The notes: generated from the sequence alone by a model not told the origin. DNA of 64,000 nucleotides from JABAQJ01 sp046327745 (GCA_046327745.1 JAXLXV010000007.1:310001-374000), one strand, 5' to 3'. Positions 24,646 through 33,369 are shown, counted from the first letter of the stretch. A program made the numbers and translations.

Positions 24646-26421
24646 ATGCCACCACTCCGCGACGAATTGCTCGACGTCCCCTCGATCGGCAAGAGCCTAG
24701 CGACGGATCTTCATGACCTGGGGATCCACAGCATCCGTCAGCTCGCACGACGGGACCCTGAACGCATGTACCGGCAACTCATGACGATTCGCCAGTCGTA
24801 CCAAGACCCGTGCGTCCTCTACTCTTTTCGATGCGCCGTCTACTATGCCCGCGAACGACGACCAGAACCGGAGCTGCTCAAATGGTGGAACTGGAAGTCG
24901 CGAAAGCTCGGTGCGCGGGGACCCGTCCTGTTGACGCTGCTGTTGGCCGTGGTGGCCACCGGGTGCTTCGCCAACAGAGCGTCCAGTGCCCCGTCCCCCC
25001 GACTGAGCCTGACGTCCGCGGTGGACTCCATGGTGGCTGACCCGAAGTTCCGGAGCGCCGAGCTGGGTATTCTGATCGTCGATCCGGAACGCGGGGACAC
25101 GTTGTATTCACACAACGCCGGCAAGCTCTTTATGCCGGCGTCGAACCAGAAGTTGCTCACGGGCGCGGTTGCCCTACAGGCGTTAGGCGCCGACTTCCGC
25201 TTCTCGACCACTTTCGCCACGCGGGCATCGGTGTCCAACGGCACCCTGGACGGGGACCTGCTGGTGATGGGGACCGGCGATCCGAGCGTGTCCGACCACA
25301 TGCGCGGCGATGCGATGTCGGTGTTCACCTCGGTCGCGGACTCGTTGGCCACACGGGGCATTCACCGCATTGGCGGGCGTTTGGTGAGCGCGCTCGATGC
25401 CTTTCCCGACGCCACGCTCGGATTCGGCTGGGCCTGGGATGACCTCGACTATTCGTACGCGGCCGGGATCGATGAGTTGTACCTGAATGAAGGCTTTGCC
25501 CGGGTGGTGGCTCGCGGCGGTGAGCGTCCCGGTGATCCCGTACAGGTGACCACGCTCCCCGCACGCACGTATCCGTCGGTGCGGGTGATGGCCAAGACCA
25601 CCGGTGTGGTACGGTCCACACTTTCGCTCATGCAGGACAGCAGCGACGCCGGCCGAGTGGTGCTGACGGGCGCCATCGCACCGGGAGCAACGGACACCCT
25701 GGAGATTTCCTTTCGTGATCAGGCCGCGGCGTACCTGACGGCCCTACGCGAGGGGCTGACGGCTCGCGGCATCGTGGTGGATGGTGGCATCCAGGGTCGC
25801 TTGGACAGCAGCAGTGTTGGACCTGCCGACTCGCGGGGCGTACCGGCGGGAGGGTCAACACCGCTGTTCTCCATGGTGTCACCACCACTCTCGGAGATCA
25901 TGCGCGCCTTTGAGAAGCCGTCGCAAAACCAGATCGGCGAAATTCTCTTCAAGACGATTGGTCGAAGTCGCACGGGATCGGGGACGGCGGACAGCGCGCG
26001 AGCTGCCATGCGGGCGCAATTGCTCGCGTGGGGCGCCTTGCCAGACGGATTCGTGATTCGCGACGGCAGCGGCCTGTCGCGACACAACGTCGTCACGCCA
26101 GAAACGATCGCGAAGGTACTGGATACCATGCAACGAAGTCCCAACTTCTCGGTGTTCTACGATGCGCTCCCGGTGGCCGGCATAGACGGCACGGTGTCCA
26201 ATCGCATGCGTGGCACTCCGGCTCAGGGCAACGTCCACGCCAAGACGGGCAGTCTGGACATGGTGCGCTCGCTCTCTGGCTACGTCACCACCGCCGATGG
26301 CCATCGCCTGATCGCCGTCATCCTGGCGAACAACTGGACGGTTCCGGTTCGTGAGGTGGAGCGTTTGCAGGACTCGATCATGGTGAAGCTGGCGGGCATG
26401 CGCCTGGCGGGAGGACATTAG
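24646..26421 (+). CDS. Cdd1-like helix-hairpin-helix domain fused to PBP4-type D-Ala-D-Ala carboxypeptidase (DacB)
   Basis: The frame encodes 591 residues in two unlike parts. Residues 1-85 match the small Cdd1/pathogenicity-locus family (VPSIGKSLATDLHDLGIHSI, ending LLKWWNWK), normally a separate cytosolic protein. Residues 92-107 form a lipoprotein-like signal with lipobox AVVATGC. From 120 on it is an S13 peptidase with SNQK (Ser166, Lys169), SQN (426-428) and KTG (533-535), which removes the terminal D-Ala of peptidoglycan. No start codon placed before the signal is obvious, so the parts seem joined in one frame. The alternatives are a lost stop codon or an internal non-ATG start. MoeA follows, with its GTG sharing one base with the stop. 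Confidence 0.82.
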   Translation: MPPLRDELLDVPSIGKSLATDLHDLGIHSIRQLARRDPERMYRQLMTIRQSYQDPCVLYSFRCAVYYARERRPEPELLKWWNWKSRKLGARGPVLLTLLLAVVATGCFANRASSAPSPRLSLTSAVDSMVADPKFRSAELGILIVDPERGDTLYSHNAGKLFMPASNQKLLTGAVALQALGADFRFSTTFATRASVSNGTLDGDLLVMGTGDPSVSDHMRGDAMSVFTSVADSLATRGIHRIGGRLVSALDAFPDATLGFGWAWDDLDYSYAAGIDELYLNEGFARVVARGGERPGDPVQVTTLPARTYPSVRVMAKTTGVVRSTLSLMQDSSDAGRVVLTGAIAPGATDTLEISFRDQAAAYLTALREGLTARGIVVDGGIQGRLDSSSVGPADSRGVPAGGSTPLFSMVSPPLSEIMRAFEKPSQNQIGEILFKTIGRSRTGSGTADSARAAMRAQLLAWGALPDGFVIRDGSGLSRHNVVTPETIAKVLDTMQRSPNFSVFYDALPVAGIDGTVSNRMRGTPAQGNVHAKTGSLDMVRSLSGYVTTADGHRLIAVILANNWTVPVREVERLQDSIMVKLAGMRLAGGH

Positions 26422-27671
26422 TGCTGACCGTTCCTGAAGCGTCGGCGCGGATCCTGGAGCGGATCGAACGCCTTCCGGTCGAGCGAGTTCCCTTGCTGGA
26501 ATCCGTCGGACGTGTCCTGGCCTCGCCGGCCACCGCCACCTATACGCTCCCGCACTGGGACAATTCGGCGATGGACGGTTACGCCGTCCACAGTGCCGAC
26601 GTGCAAGGCGCCACGATCGAACGTCCGGTGCGATTGACTGTCCTGGAGACGATCGCCGCCGGTCAGATGCCGACGGTGCCAGTGACGCCCGGGCGTTGCA
26701 GCCGGATCATGACTGGTGCCCCGCTGCCCGCGGGGAGTGATGGCGTGATACGGGTGGAGGACACGGATGGCGGTACCGACGTGGTAGAAATCCGGAATGA
26801 CCGCGACGCCAGCCGCAACGTCCGTCCGAAGGGCGAGGATTTCCACGCCGGGCAGACGGTGCTGGCGCCGGGCACTCCGGTTGCCGCCGCCCAAGTGGGC
26901 GTGCTGGCGTCCCTGGGGCAATCGGCCGTGGACGTGTATCGGCGACCACGAGTGGCGATCGCGGGATCGGGGGACGAGTTGGTGGACCTTGACCGTTTCG
27001 CCGAAGTCCTGGCGGGCCACAAGATCGTGTCGTCCAACAGCTACACGCTGAGCGCCCTCGTGACCGCCGCGGGCGGTGTGCCTAACGTGCTTGGGAACGC
27101 CATGGACACGCCGGAGTCGCTCCGGGACCTGCTGCTCAGGTCCTCGGGCGCAGACCTCATTGTGACGTCCGCCGGCGCCTCGGTGGGCGAGTTCGACTAC
27201 ACGCGCAGCGTCTTGGCATCCTTGGGAGCGTCACTCGACTTCTGGAAGGTTCGCATGCGTCCCGGCGCGCCCATTGGCTTCGGGTTCCTTGGACAAACAC
27301 CGTGGATTGGCCTGCCGGGGAATCCGGTGTCGGCGATGGTGACGTTCGAGCTGTTCGTGCGGCCGGTCATTCGCCGCATGCTGGGTCATCGTCAGCTCTT
27401 TCGCAAGGCAGTTCCGGTGGTCCTGGAGGAACGCGTCACGATCGGGGCGCGTCTGGCGCACTTCCTGCGCGCCGTCATGACGGTTGGTGCTGACGGCAAA
27501 GCCTCGGCGCGACTCACTGGGCCGCAGGGTTCCGGCATCCTGACGTCCATGGCGTACGCCAATGCCCTGCTGGTGGTGCCAGAGGATCGCCCATCCGTGG
27601 AAGCGGGCGAGACACTGCGCGCCATCCCACTCACGGAAGAGGCGCAATTCTCCACGGCCTTCTCGTGGTGA
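26421..27671 (+). CDS. moeA: Molybdopterin molybdenumtransferase
   Basis: MoeA inserts molybdate into adenylylated molybdopterin. It has 416 residues. Family blocks are VGRVLASPATATYTLPHWDNSAMDGYAV at the N-terminus, RIMTGAPLPAGSDGVIRVEDT, the RPKGEDF segment, SAGASVGEFDYTRSVL in the MPT-binding domain and LPGNPVSAMVTFELFVRP near the C-terminus. The start is GTG 26421, overlapping the upstream stop by one base. With mobA and mobB upstream it completes a late molybdenum-cofactor set. The molybdoenzymes served are not in this window. Confidence 0.94.
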   Translation: MLTVPEASARILERIERLPVERVPLLESVGRVLASPATATYTLPHWDNSAMDGYAVHSADVQGATIERPVRLTVLETIAAGQMPTVPVTPGRCSRIMTGAPLPAGSDGVIRVEDTDGGTDVVEIRNDRDASRNVRPKGEDFHAGQTVLAPGTPVAAAQVGVLASLGQSAVDVYRRPRVAIAGSGDELVDLDRFAEVLAGHKIVSSNSYTLSALVTAAGGVPNVLGNAMDTPESLRDLLLRSSGADLIVTSAGASVGEFDYTRSVLASLGASLDFWKVRMRPGAPIGFGFLGQTPWIGLPGNPVSAMVTFELFVRPVIRRMLGHRQLFRKAVPVVLEERVTIGARLAHFLRAVMTVGADGKASARLTGPQGSGILTSMAYANALLVVPEDRPSVEAGETLRAIPLTEEAQFSTAFSW

Positions 27672-28351
27672 GCCGGCGCACTCCGCCGAATGTCCCAACC
27701 CTGCCGGTGGATTTTCGTCGACGCTTTAAGGTCGCGTTGCAAGAGGTGCTCGTCGCGGACACGCCTTACCAGATCCTGCGTCCCGCCGACGCCGAGGCCC
27801 TGATCAGCGAGGAAGATTTCGCACGAGACGAGCGGCTGCCGTATTGGGCAGAGCTCTGGCCATCGGCCATCGCACTCGCCGAACATGTGCAGGAACAGCC
27901 AGCACACTCCCGTTCAGCCATTGAACTGGGATGCGGTGTGGGACTCGTATCGGCATGCGCTTCGCGCGCAGGCTTCGAGGTGACCGCCTCCGACTACTAC
28001 GAAGACGCACTGGTCTTCTGTCGTGCGAATGTGGAAGGAAATGGCGGCCGGCTGGCGCAAGCACGACACGTCGATTGGCGATCGCTCCCCACGGACCTTG
28101 GGACCTTCCCGGTCATCATGGCGGCCGACGTCCTGTACGAGCGACCCTACGGACCACTCGTCGCACAAACGATTCACCGCCTCTTAGCACGCGGTGGGGT
28201 GGCTTGGCTGGCAGATCCCGGCCGAGTGGCCGTTGAGCCCTTCTTGGCGGAAGTGACTCGATTGGGTTTACAGGTCAGCTCAACGCGCCGGGCAGTTAGC
28301 GTCGCCGGACGCAGTCACGACATCATGCTGTTTGACCTGACCACCGACTAA
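27668..28351 (+). CDS. Family-16 (METTL20-like) protein lysine methyltransferase
   Basis: This SAM-dependent methyltransferase has about 227 residues. It has the DERLPYWAELWPSAIALAEHV block characteristic of the ETF-beta-lysine methyltransferase group, motif I AIELGCGVGLVSA, the acidic SDYYEDAL strand and the post-II motif DVLY. Known bacterial METTL20 homologues modify the ETF beta subunit and ribosomal L7/L12. The etfBA genes lie about 3 kb away, which suits that target but does not prove it. GTG 27668 overlaps the moeA stop as GTGA. Ribosomal-protein L11 methyltransferase-like activity is a weaker alternative. Confidence 0.72.
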   Translation: MSRRTPPNVPTLPVDFRRRFKVALQEVLVADTPYQILRPADAEALISEEDFARDERLPYWAELWPSAIALAEHVQEQPAHSRSAIELGCGVGLVSACASRAGFEVTASDYYEDALVFCRANVEGNGGRLAQARHVDWRSLPTDLGTFPVIMAADVLYERPYGPLVAQTIHRLLARGGVAWLADPGRVAVEPFLAEVTRLGLQVSSTRRAVSVAGRSHDIMLFDLTTD

Positions 28352-28362
28352 GGCGCGCACGT

Positions 28363-28392
28363 GGTGCGTCCGGCCAACGCGCCGGACGCACC
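28363..28392. terminator. Strong hairpin between convergent genes
   Basis: A perfect twelve-base inverted repeat (28363-28374 with 28381-28392) with a six-base loop lies just after the methyltransferase stop and before the end of the convergent lipoprotein gene. Neither side has a T-run, so it may stop transcription weakly in both directions or protect transcript ends. Confidence 0.5.
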
Positions 28393-28403
28393 ATGTGGCG
28401 AGG

Positions 28404-28850
28404 TTACTTCTTGGTTGCGCAGCCGTTGTAGGCCTTCTGGTCAACCCACACGGTGGCCTTCCAGTCCATTTCCTTATCGCCAGCCTTGCACTTCGTCATC
28501 GCCAAGGTGATGTCGATGCGATGCGTGTCGGGCTGCATCCGAATGACGGTCACCTCACGAATGGCTCCGTTCACGGTCGGAGCCTTGTATTCAAACTGGA
28601 TCGTGTCGCCTTTCTTCGTCGCCTTTGGCGCCTTGAAGAGAATGCCGGTCGGCGCCAAATCGACTGACCAGTTTGGGCTCGCGCCAACGAGGCTGAAGGT
28701 CTCTGGTGGTGGCGCCGCCGCAGCGGCTGCCGCCGCAGAGTCCTGGGCCGTGGCCTGCGACTCCGCCGCCTTTTCACCGCCGCCACCGCAGGCAAAGACC
28801 AAGGCAGCCGCAACTACGGGGGACATCGCACGAATAAGTGGCCTGCTCAT
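28404..28850 (-). CDS. Lipoprotein resembling COG3650-type proteins
   Basis: This 148-residue lipoprotein has the signal peptide MSRPLIRAMSPVVAAALVFAC with the lipid-modified Cys at about 21. A Gly/Ala/Glu-rich linker follows, then a beta-rich domain (FSLVGASPNWSVDLAPTGILF) ending CKAGDKEMDWKATVWVDQ and GCATKK. The closing Cys pair and the opening G..P.W pattern recall COG3650 envelope lipoproteins, whose function is unknown. ATG 28850 gives the signal peptide; a longer frame to 28937 has no signal-like start and is rejected. Confidence 0.65.
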   Translation of the reverse strand: MSRPLIRAMSPVVAAALVFACGGGGEKAAESQATAQDSAAAAAAAAPPPETFSLVGASPNWSVDLAPTGILFKAPKATKKGDTIQFEYKAPTVNGAIREVTVIRMQPDTHRIDITLAMTKCKAGDKEMDWKATVWVDQKAYNGCATKK

Positions 28851-28923
28851 CGCTATTCTCCGGTTCGGTTCAGGTCGGTTTCGCCCTGCCGTGGGGGTGC
28901 GGGGGCCAACGACAGACTTACGA

Positions 28924-29409
28924 TTACCAAGGTTCATCCGCTGTCGGTCCGTAGACGGAGGGCACCCGACCTCCAGCTAGTCGCAAATAGACCGTCAGCT
29001 GTCCGCGGTGATGAATTTGGTCGTTCAGGAGCGTCCAGAGAAGATCGAGTTTTGAGATACGCTCCCGCCTGCCGGGGGCTGACGGCAGCGAAACCGGAGC
29101 ACTGAGCGACTCATCCGAGGCGCCCCCGAACGCCAAAGAGAGCGCCCGGCTGCGCAATCGCAGGGCCCCAGCGATCTCGCCGAGAGTGTCCGGACAGGGG
29201 CACGCCAGGGGACCCCGATCGAGCGTATCGGCCAACGCGGCCGTGGCCACGTCGGCCCCCAGCACCAATAGCCACGCGAGATCCTTGGCTTCGCGCAGCT
29301 GAGGATGGGGGCGCAGGTGCTCCTGAAACGCGGGAAAGGCCTCGAGCACGCGAACACTCGTCGCGTACTCACGCTCGTAGGCGCGCCGGATTCGTTCGAT
29401 ATCGGTCAG
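28924..29409 (-). CDS. DinB-family metal-dependent protein
   Basis: This is a four-helix-bundle protein of the DinB/YfiT group. The C-terminal helix motif NDQIHHRGQLTVYLRLAGGRVPSVYG carries the conserved metal-binding histidines. Members include thiol transferases (bacillithiol or mycothiol type) and proteins of unknown role. The only ATG/GTG/TTG start seen is GTG 29349, but that would cut off the first helix. Reading on gives MTDIERIRRAYEREYATSVR from a CTG at 29409 that overlaps the preceding stop as CTGA. I favour this longer form of about 161 residues. The start is uncertain; the gene is not. Confidence 0.7.
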   Translation of the reverse strand: MTDIERIRRAYEREYATSVRVLEAFPAFQEHLRPHPQLREAKDLAWLLVLGADVATAALADTLDRGPLACPCPDTLGEIAGALRLRSRALSLAFGGASDESLSAPVSLPSAPGRRERISKLDLLWTLLNDQIHHRGQLTVYLRLAGGRVPSVYGPTADEPW

Positions 29410-31469
29410 ACGAGCCGATCCGCCACGACTTCGGCGATATCCAGGACGGGCACGGAGCTCTCCAGCTTCTTTCCAGCGTCGGACAGCATGGTCATGCAGA
29501 AGGGACAGGCGACCGCGATGGTGTCGGCCCCCGTCGCCAACAATTCCTTCTTTCGCTCGACATTGATGCGTTCACCCACACGTTCTTCCAGGAACATTCG
29601 GCCGCCGCCAGCACCGCAGCACAGACCGCGATCTCGTGTGCGCGGCGGCTCTACGAACGAGACCACGGGAAGGGCACGCCGCAGAGTCTCTCGCGGCGCG
29701 TCATACACGTCGTGGTACCGGCCGAGGTAACAGCTGTCGTGGTATGCCACGGTGAGGCGCTGCGTAGTATCGTCCGACAGGCTCAACCGCCCCGCCTGCA
29801 GCAGCTGTTCGATGTACGTGGAGTGATGAATGACGTCGAAGTGGCCACCCAGCTGCGGGAATTCACTACCGATTTGGTGGAAGCAGTGAGGGCAGGCGGT
29901 GACCACGGTCGTTACGCGATATCGATCCAGCGTCTCGATGGCCTGCTTGGCCAGCATTTGGTACAGGTACTCGTTGCCGAGGCGTCGGGCCGGATCTCCG
30001 TGGCAGGCCTCCTCCTGTCCAAGAATGGCGAATCGGACGCCAGCGTGTTGGAGGATGCGAGCGAACGCCACCGTGGTTTTCTTAGCGCGCTCGTCGAAGG
30101 AGCCCATGCAGCCGACCCAATACAGTACATCGGCGCGCTCGCCGCGCTCCGCCAGCTCCGCCATCGTCGGGATGTCGAGTCCCTCGGCCCACTGCGCTCG
30201 GTCAGACGGCTGGAAGGCCCACGGTGCACCATTCCGCTCCAGCGCTTCGAAGGCGGGGAGAATCTCCTCGGGAAAGCGAGATTCGGAGAGCACGAGATTT
30301 CGCCGCAGCTCGTTGATGATCTCGAGCTGATCGATGGACACTGGGCACTCGTACACGCAGGCGCGGCACGAGGTGCAGGCCCAGAGCTCATCCTCCGTGA
30401 TAAAGTGATCGAGTAGGCGATGGTCGGCCACGCCCGCGTGGTCAGGCGCAACCCCTGTGGCGGACACCGGAAGCCAGGAAAGGGGATCGTCGGCTCCAAC
30501 CAGTGCTGGAGCCAGTTCGGAAAGCCGTTGACGCGTGTTGATGACGATCTTGCGCGGCGAGAGTGGCTTTCCGGTCAGGTTGGCGGGACACACCGACGTA
30601 CAGCGGCCACACTCGGTGCAGGCGAAGCCATCGAGCAGGTTCTTCCAGCTCAGGTGCGTCACGTCCGACGCGCCGAAGGTCTCCGTCTCAAGCTCCAGGT
30701 CCATCGGCTTCATGGCGCCGATGGTGCCGGGCCCACTGGTATTGCTGAGGAACGTGTTAGGCAGTGAGACGATGACGTGCAGGTGCTTGGAGTACGGCAG
30801 GTAATTGAGGAACAGCAAGATGAGCAACGCGTGCGACCACCAGGAGACGGCGTGAACGGCACGCGCCGGCCCCAACGAGTCGGTCGAGAACATGGCAGCG
30901 ATCAGGCTTCCCAAAGGCTGGAACGCGGCGGCCGTCCTGGGTGCGAGCACGCGCTCAGTCCCAAGCGTCAGCAACAACGTCACCATCAGCGCGCCGATCA
31001 TCGACAGAATGAAGATGGCATCGCTGCCATGAACTCGGTCCCCTTGCAATCGCTTTGGCTTCAGGACCAAGCGTCGATACAGCAGCATCCCCACCGCCGC
31101 TAGCACGGCCGCCGCCGTCAACTCCTGCGACAGGACGAACAGGCCATGGATCGGCGCGGGGAGCAGACTGGCGTACGAGAAACCCGGGAAGACACCGTTG
31201 GCCAAGAGCTCGATGGCTCCCAGCTGCAACACGACGAACCCCCAGAACACCAGGGCATGGAGGGGACCGGCGACCGGATCGCGCAGGATCTTAGTCTGTG
31301 CGATGCCGATGCGCAGCAGGTTCCAGCACCGGCGCGGAAGATCCGTCAGGCGGGAAGACGTCGCGCTTGTGCCGACGCGGAGGAAACGAACCAGCCGCTG
31401 GGCGCTGAAGGAAAACACCGCAGCACCCAGCACTAACACGAACAGGAACACCACGTTCGACGTGGCCAT
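29406..31469 (-). CDS. Membrane Fe-S oxidoreductase, likely ETF:menaquinone oxidoreductase
   Basis: The protein has 687 residues. Five or six membrane spans in the first 230 residues resemble heme-b/NarI-like subunits. A double [4Fe-4S] domain follows (CTECGRCTSVC near 284-294, CTSCRACVYEC near 365-375). Two CCG (HdrD-type) Cys repeats come last, one near YWVGCMG and one at GLCCGAGGGRMF. This architecture beside etfBA and acyl-CoA dehydrogenases is described as EMO, which passes electrons from ETF to menaquinone. ATG 31469 has a GGAGA seven bases upstream; a GTG at 31499 is less likely. It is separated from etfA by a terminator hairpin. Confidence 0.82.
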   Translation of the reverse strand: MATSNVVFLFVLVLGAAVFSFSAQRLVRFLRVGTSATSSRLTDLPRRCWNLLRIGIAQTKILRDPVAGPLHALVFWGFVVLQLGAIELLANGVFPGFSYASLLPAPIHGLFVLSQELTAAAVLAAVGMLLYRRLVLKPKRLQGDRVHGSDAIFILSMIGALMVTLLLTLGTERVLAPRTAAAFQPLGSLIAAMFSTDSLGPARAVHAVSWWSHALLILLFLNYLPYSKHLHVIVSLPNTFLSNTSGPGTIGAMKPMDLELETETFGASDVTHLSWKNLLDGFACTECGRCTSVCPANLTGKPLSPRKIVINTRQRLSELAPALVGADDPLSWLPVSATGVAPDHAGVADHRLLDHFITEDELWACTSCRACVYECPVSIDQLEIINELRRNLVLSESRFPEEILPAFEALERNGAPWAFQPSDRAQWAEGLDIPTMAELAERGERADVLYWVGCMGSFDERAKKTTVAFARILQHAGVRFAILGQEEACHGDPARRLGNEYLYQMLAKQAIETLDRYRVTTVVTACPHCFHQIGSEFPQLGGHFDVIHHSTYIEQLLQAGRLSLSDDTTQRLTVAYHDSCYLGRYHDVYDAPRETLRRALPVVSFVEPPRTRDRGLCCGAGGGRMFLEERVGERINVERKKELLATGADTIAVACPFCMTMLSDAGKKLESSVPVLDIAEVVADRLV

Positions 31470-31533
31470 CAGCAATCTCCACGGGACAGGAGGCGCCACA
31501 CGGCGCCTGCGACAAGCTTATTCGCCCAGACAG

Positions 31534-31571
31534 GCCACAACAAGAAACGGAGCGACTTCCGTCGCTCCGTT
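31534..31571 (-). terminator. Terminator after etfA
   Basis: An eleven-base perfect stem (31546-31556 with 31561-31571) with a four-base loop is followed on the minus strand by the T-rich TTCTTGTTGT. It starts 26 bases after the etfA stop. Some read-through to the Fe-S oxidoreductase gene is possible. Confidence 0.65.
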
Positions 31572-31596
31572 GCTTCGTCAGGCAACTGGCGGTGCC

Positions 31597-32586
31597 TCAG
31601 CCCTGCGTCTTCTTCACGTCGCGAACGGCCGCCGTCAACGCCGGCACGATCTCGAACGCGTCGCCAACAATCCCGTAATCTGCCACCTTGAAAATCGGAG
31701 CGTCCTTGTCGCGATTGATCGCCACGATGGTCTTGGATGTCCGCATCCCCGCCAAGTGCTGGATCGCGCCCGAAATCCCAACGGCGACGTACAAGTCAGG
31801 GCTGACCACACGACCGGTCTGTCCGATTTGATCGGCGTGTGGGCGCCAACCCTCGTCGGTGACTGCCCGAGTGGCACCAACGGCCGCGTTGCCGAACGCT
31901 TCAGCCAAGTCTTCAACCAGCTTGAAATGCTCAGCGGCCTTGAGTCCGCGACCTCCCGAAACAATCACCGGTGCTTCACCAAGGTCGAGCTTCTTGGTAT
32001 CGCCGCGCGATGTTTCCGTGACGATCACACGGGCGCTCGCCGGGTCTCCGACTGGCTGGGTGGTCTCTAGCTTGGCGTCGCGGGCGCGCTCTTGCGTGGC
32101 AATCGCGCCTGGGCGCACCGAAATCACGGCAGGCGTTCCGATCAATCGGACGGTGGCTACCACCTTGCCGATGTATGCCGGGTGCGTCGCCACAAAGGCG
32201 TCACCATCGAGCACCAGGGACGTGACATCGGCGGCCAGCGCCGTGCCCAGCTTGCCCGCGACGCGTGGCGCGAGATCCTTGCCTTGCGCCGAGGCGGCGA
32301 AGATTGCTGCACGATACCCGCCGGCCTGAACCCGTGCCGCAACAAGACTCGCCGTAGCCTCGGGATTGTACTGGGCGAACGCCGGGTGCTCAACCACAAC
32401 CACTACGTCGGCACCGTACGCACCTAACGACGCTGCCTTGGCCGCGATGCCAGGCGCGCCAACCAGGACGGCGTGGACCTCTCCCCCGACTTGATCGGCG
32501 ATCGTGCGCGCATTCGAGACTGCTTCGAAGGCAACTTTGCGCAGGTCGCCGGCCCGCGCTTCGGCAAATGCCAGGATGTTCGCCAT
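31597..32586 (-). CDS. etfA: Electron transfer flavoprotein alpha subunit
   Basis: EtfA binds FAD and, with EtfB, carries electrons from acyl-CoA dehydrogenases to the membrane. It has 329 residues. The C-terminal FAD domain is clear: IVSGGRGLKAAEHFKLVEDLAEAFG, ATRAVTDEGWRPHADQIGQTGR, LYVAVGISGAIQHLAGM and the closing AINRDKDAPIFKVADYGIVGD. The ATG overlaps the etfB stop in TAATG, so the subunits are translated together. The likely acceptor is the membrane Fe-S protein encoded downstream, and a donor is the glutaryl-CoA dehydrogenase encoded upstream. Confidence 0.95.
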   Translation of the reverse strand: MANILAFAEARAGDLRKVAFEAVSNARTIADQVGGEVHAVLVGAPGIAAKAASLGAYGADVVVVVEHPAFAQYNPEATASLVAARVQAGGYRAAIFAASAQGKDLAPRVAGKLGTALAADVTSLVLDGDAFVATHPAYIGKVVATVRLIGTPAVISVRPGAIATQERARDAKLETTQPVGDPASARVIVTETSRGDTKKLDLGEAPVIVSGGRGLKAAEHFKLVEDLAEAFGNAAVGATRAVTDEGWRPHADQIGQTGRVVSPDLYVAVGISGAIQHLAGMRTSKTIVAINRDKDAPIFKVADYGIVGDAFEIVPALTAAVRDVKKTQG

Positions 32587-33338
32587 TAGAGTACCTTCGC
32601 CTCCGTTTGCAGCAGTCGCACGAGTTCGGGCACCGCGGCCGCCCCCTCGCCGATGATTCGGCCAGCCAGCCGTTCGGCCGGCAGCTCCATCTTTACCACC
32701 GTTAGGCGCTGTTCCCCGAGCTGGGCCGGCTTGATGTCCAGCGGCTTTTTCTTGGCTGCCATAATGCCCTTGAGCGATGGATACCGCGGCCGGGCAATGC
32801 CCTCGTCGATCGTGACGATCGCCGGTAGGGCGAACGACACGAACTCGGCGCCGCCCTCCAATTCCCGGCGCGCCGTACCTTGGCCATTCGCGATCTCCAA
32901 CTTGGAGCAGGCGTGAACGACCGGGAGCCCAAGCAATTCGCCCACCATCAGCCCCACCGCGCCGCTCGCATTGTCCGTGGACATTCGGCCGAACATGATC
33001 AGGTCGAACCCGCCCCCTTGGAGTTCGGCCGCGATCGCCTTGGCGGTGGCCATGGAATCGAAGGGGACTTGGTCCGCCTTCAGTTGCACGGCGCGCGTCG
33101 CGCCCATGCTCATCGCTTTCCGCAGGGTCTCCTGGACCGTGTCGGGGCCAAGGGAGATCACGACGACTTCGCCGGTCCCGAGCTTTTCGATCATCTGCAG
33201 GGCAGCTTCAACGGCGTAGCCGTCAAAATCAGCCATGTCGAATTTCAGGCCCGCCTCGTCGATGCCGAGTCCGTTGGCGGCGATCTTGAATTTCACGTCC
33301 ATTTCTGGGACGCGCTTGATGCACACGGCTATTTTCAC
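32586..33338 (-). CDS. etfB: Electron transfer flavoprotein beta subunit
   Basis: EtfB has 250 residues and an AMP-binding Rossmann-like fold: VCIKRVPEMDVKFK at the start, DMADFDGYAVEAALQ, and FGRMSTDNASGAVGLMVGELLGLP. The dehydrogenase recognition loop RPRYPSLKGIMAAKKKPLD (about 184-201) contains the Lys triplet at 196-198 that corresponds to the region methylated by METTL20-type enzymes. The start is GTG 33338 with GGAG seven bases upstream. A CRP-type dyad lies 15 bases before the start. Cotranscribed with etfA. Confidence 0.95.
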   Translation of the reverse strand: MKIAVCIKRVPEMDVKFKIAANGLGIDEAGLKFDMADFDGYAVEAALQMIEKLGTGEVVVISLGPDTVQETLRKAMSMGATRAVQLKADQVPFDSMATAKAIAAELQGGGFDLIMFGRMSTDNASGAVGLMVGELLGLPVVHACSKLEIANGQGTARRELEGGAEFVSFALPAIVTIDEGIARPRYPSLKGIMAAKKKPLDIKPAQLGEQRLTVVKMELPAERLAGRIIGEGAAAVPELVRLLQTEAKVL

Positions 33339-33353
33339 GCCGTCGCTCCGTTA

Positions 33354-33369
33354 TGTGAAAAGTTTCACA
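33354..33369. promoter_or_regulatory. CRP/FNR-type dyad between etfB and the SDR gene
   Basis: The site reads TGTGAAAAGTTTCACA, a perfect TGTGA-N6-TCACA as bound by CRP-like regulators. It lies in the divergent gap, 15 bases from the etfB GTG and 119 from the SDR ATG. Being this close to etfB it would more easily block that gene; it could activate the SDR side. No regulator gene is in the window. Confidence 0.5.
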
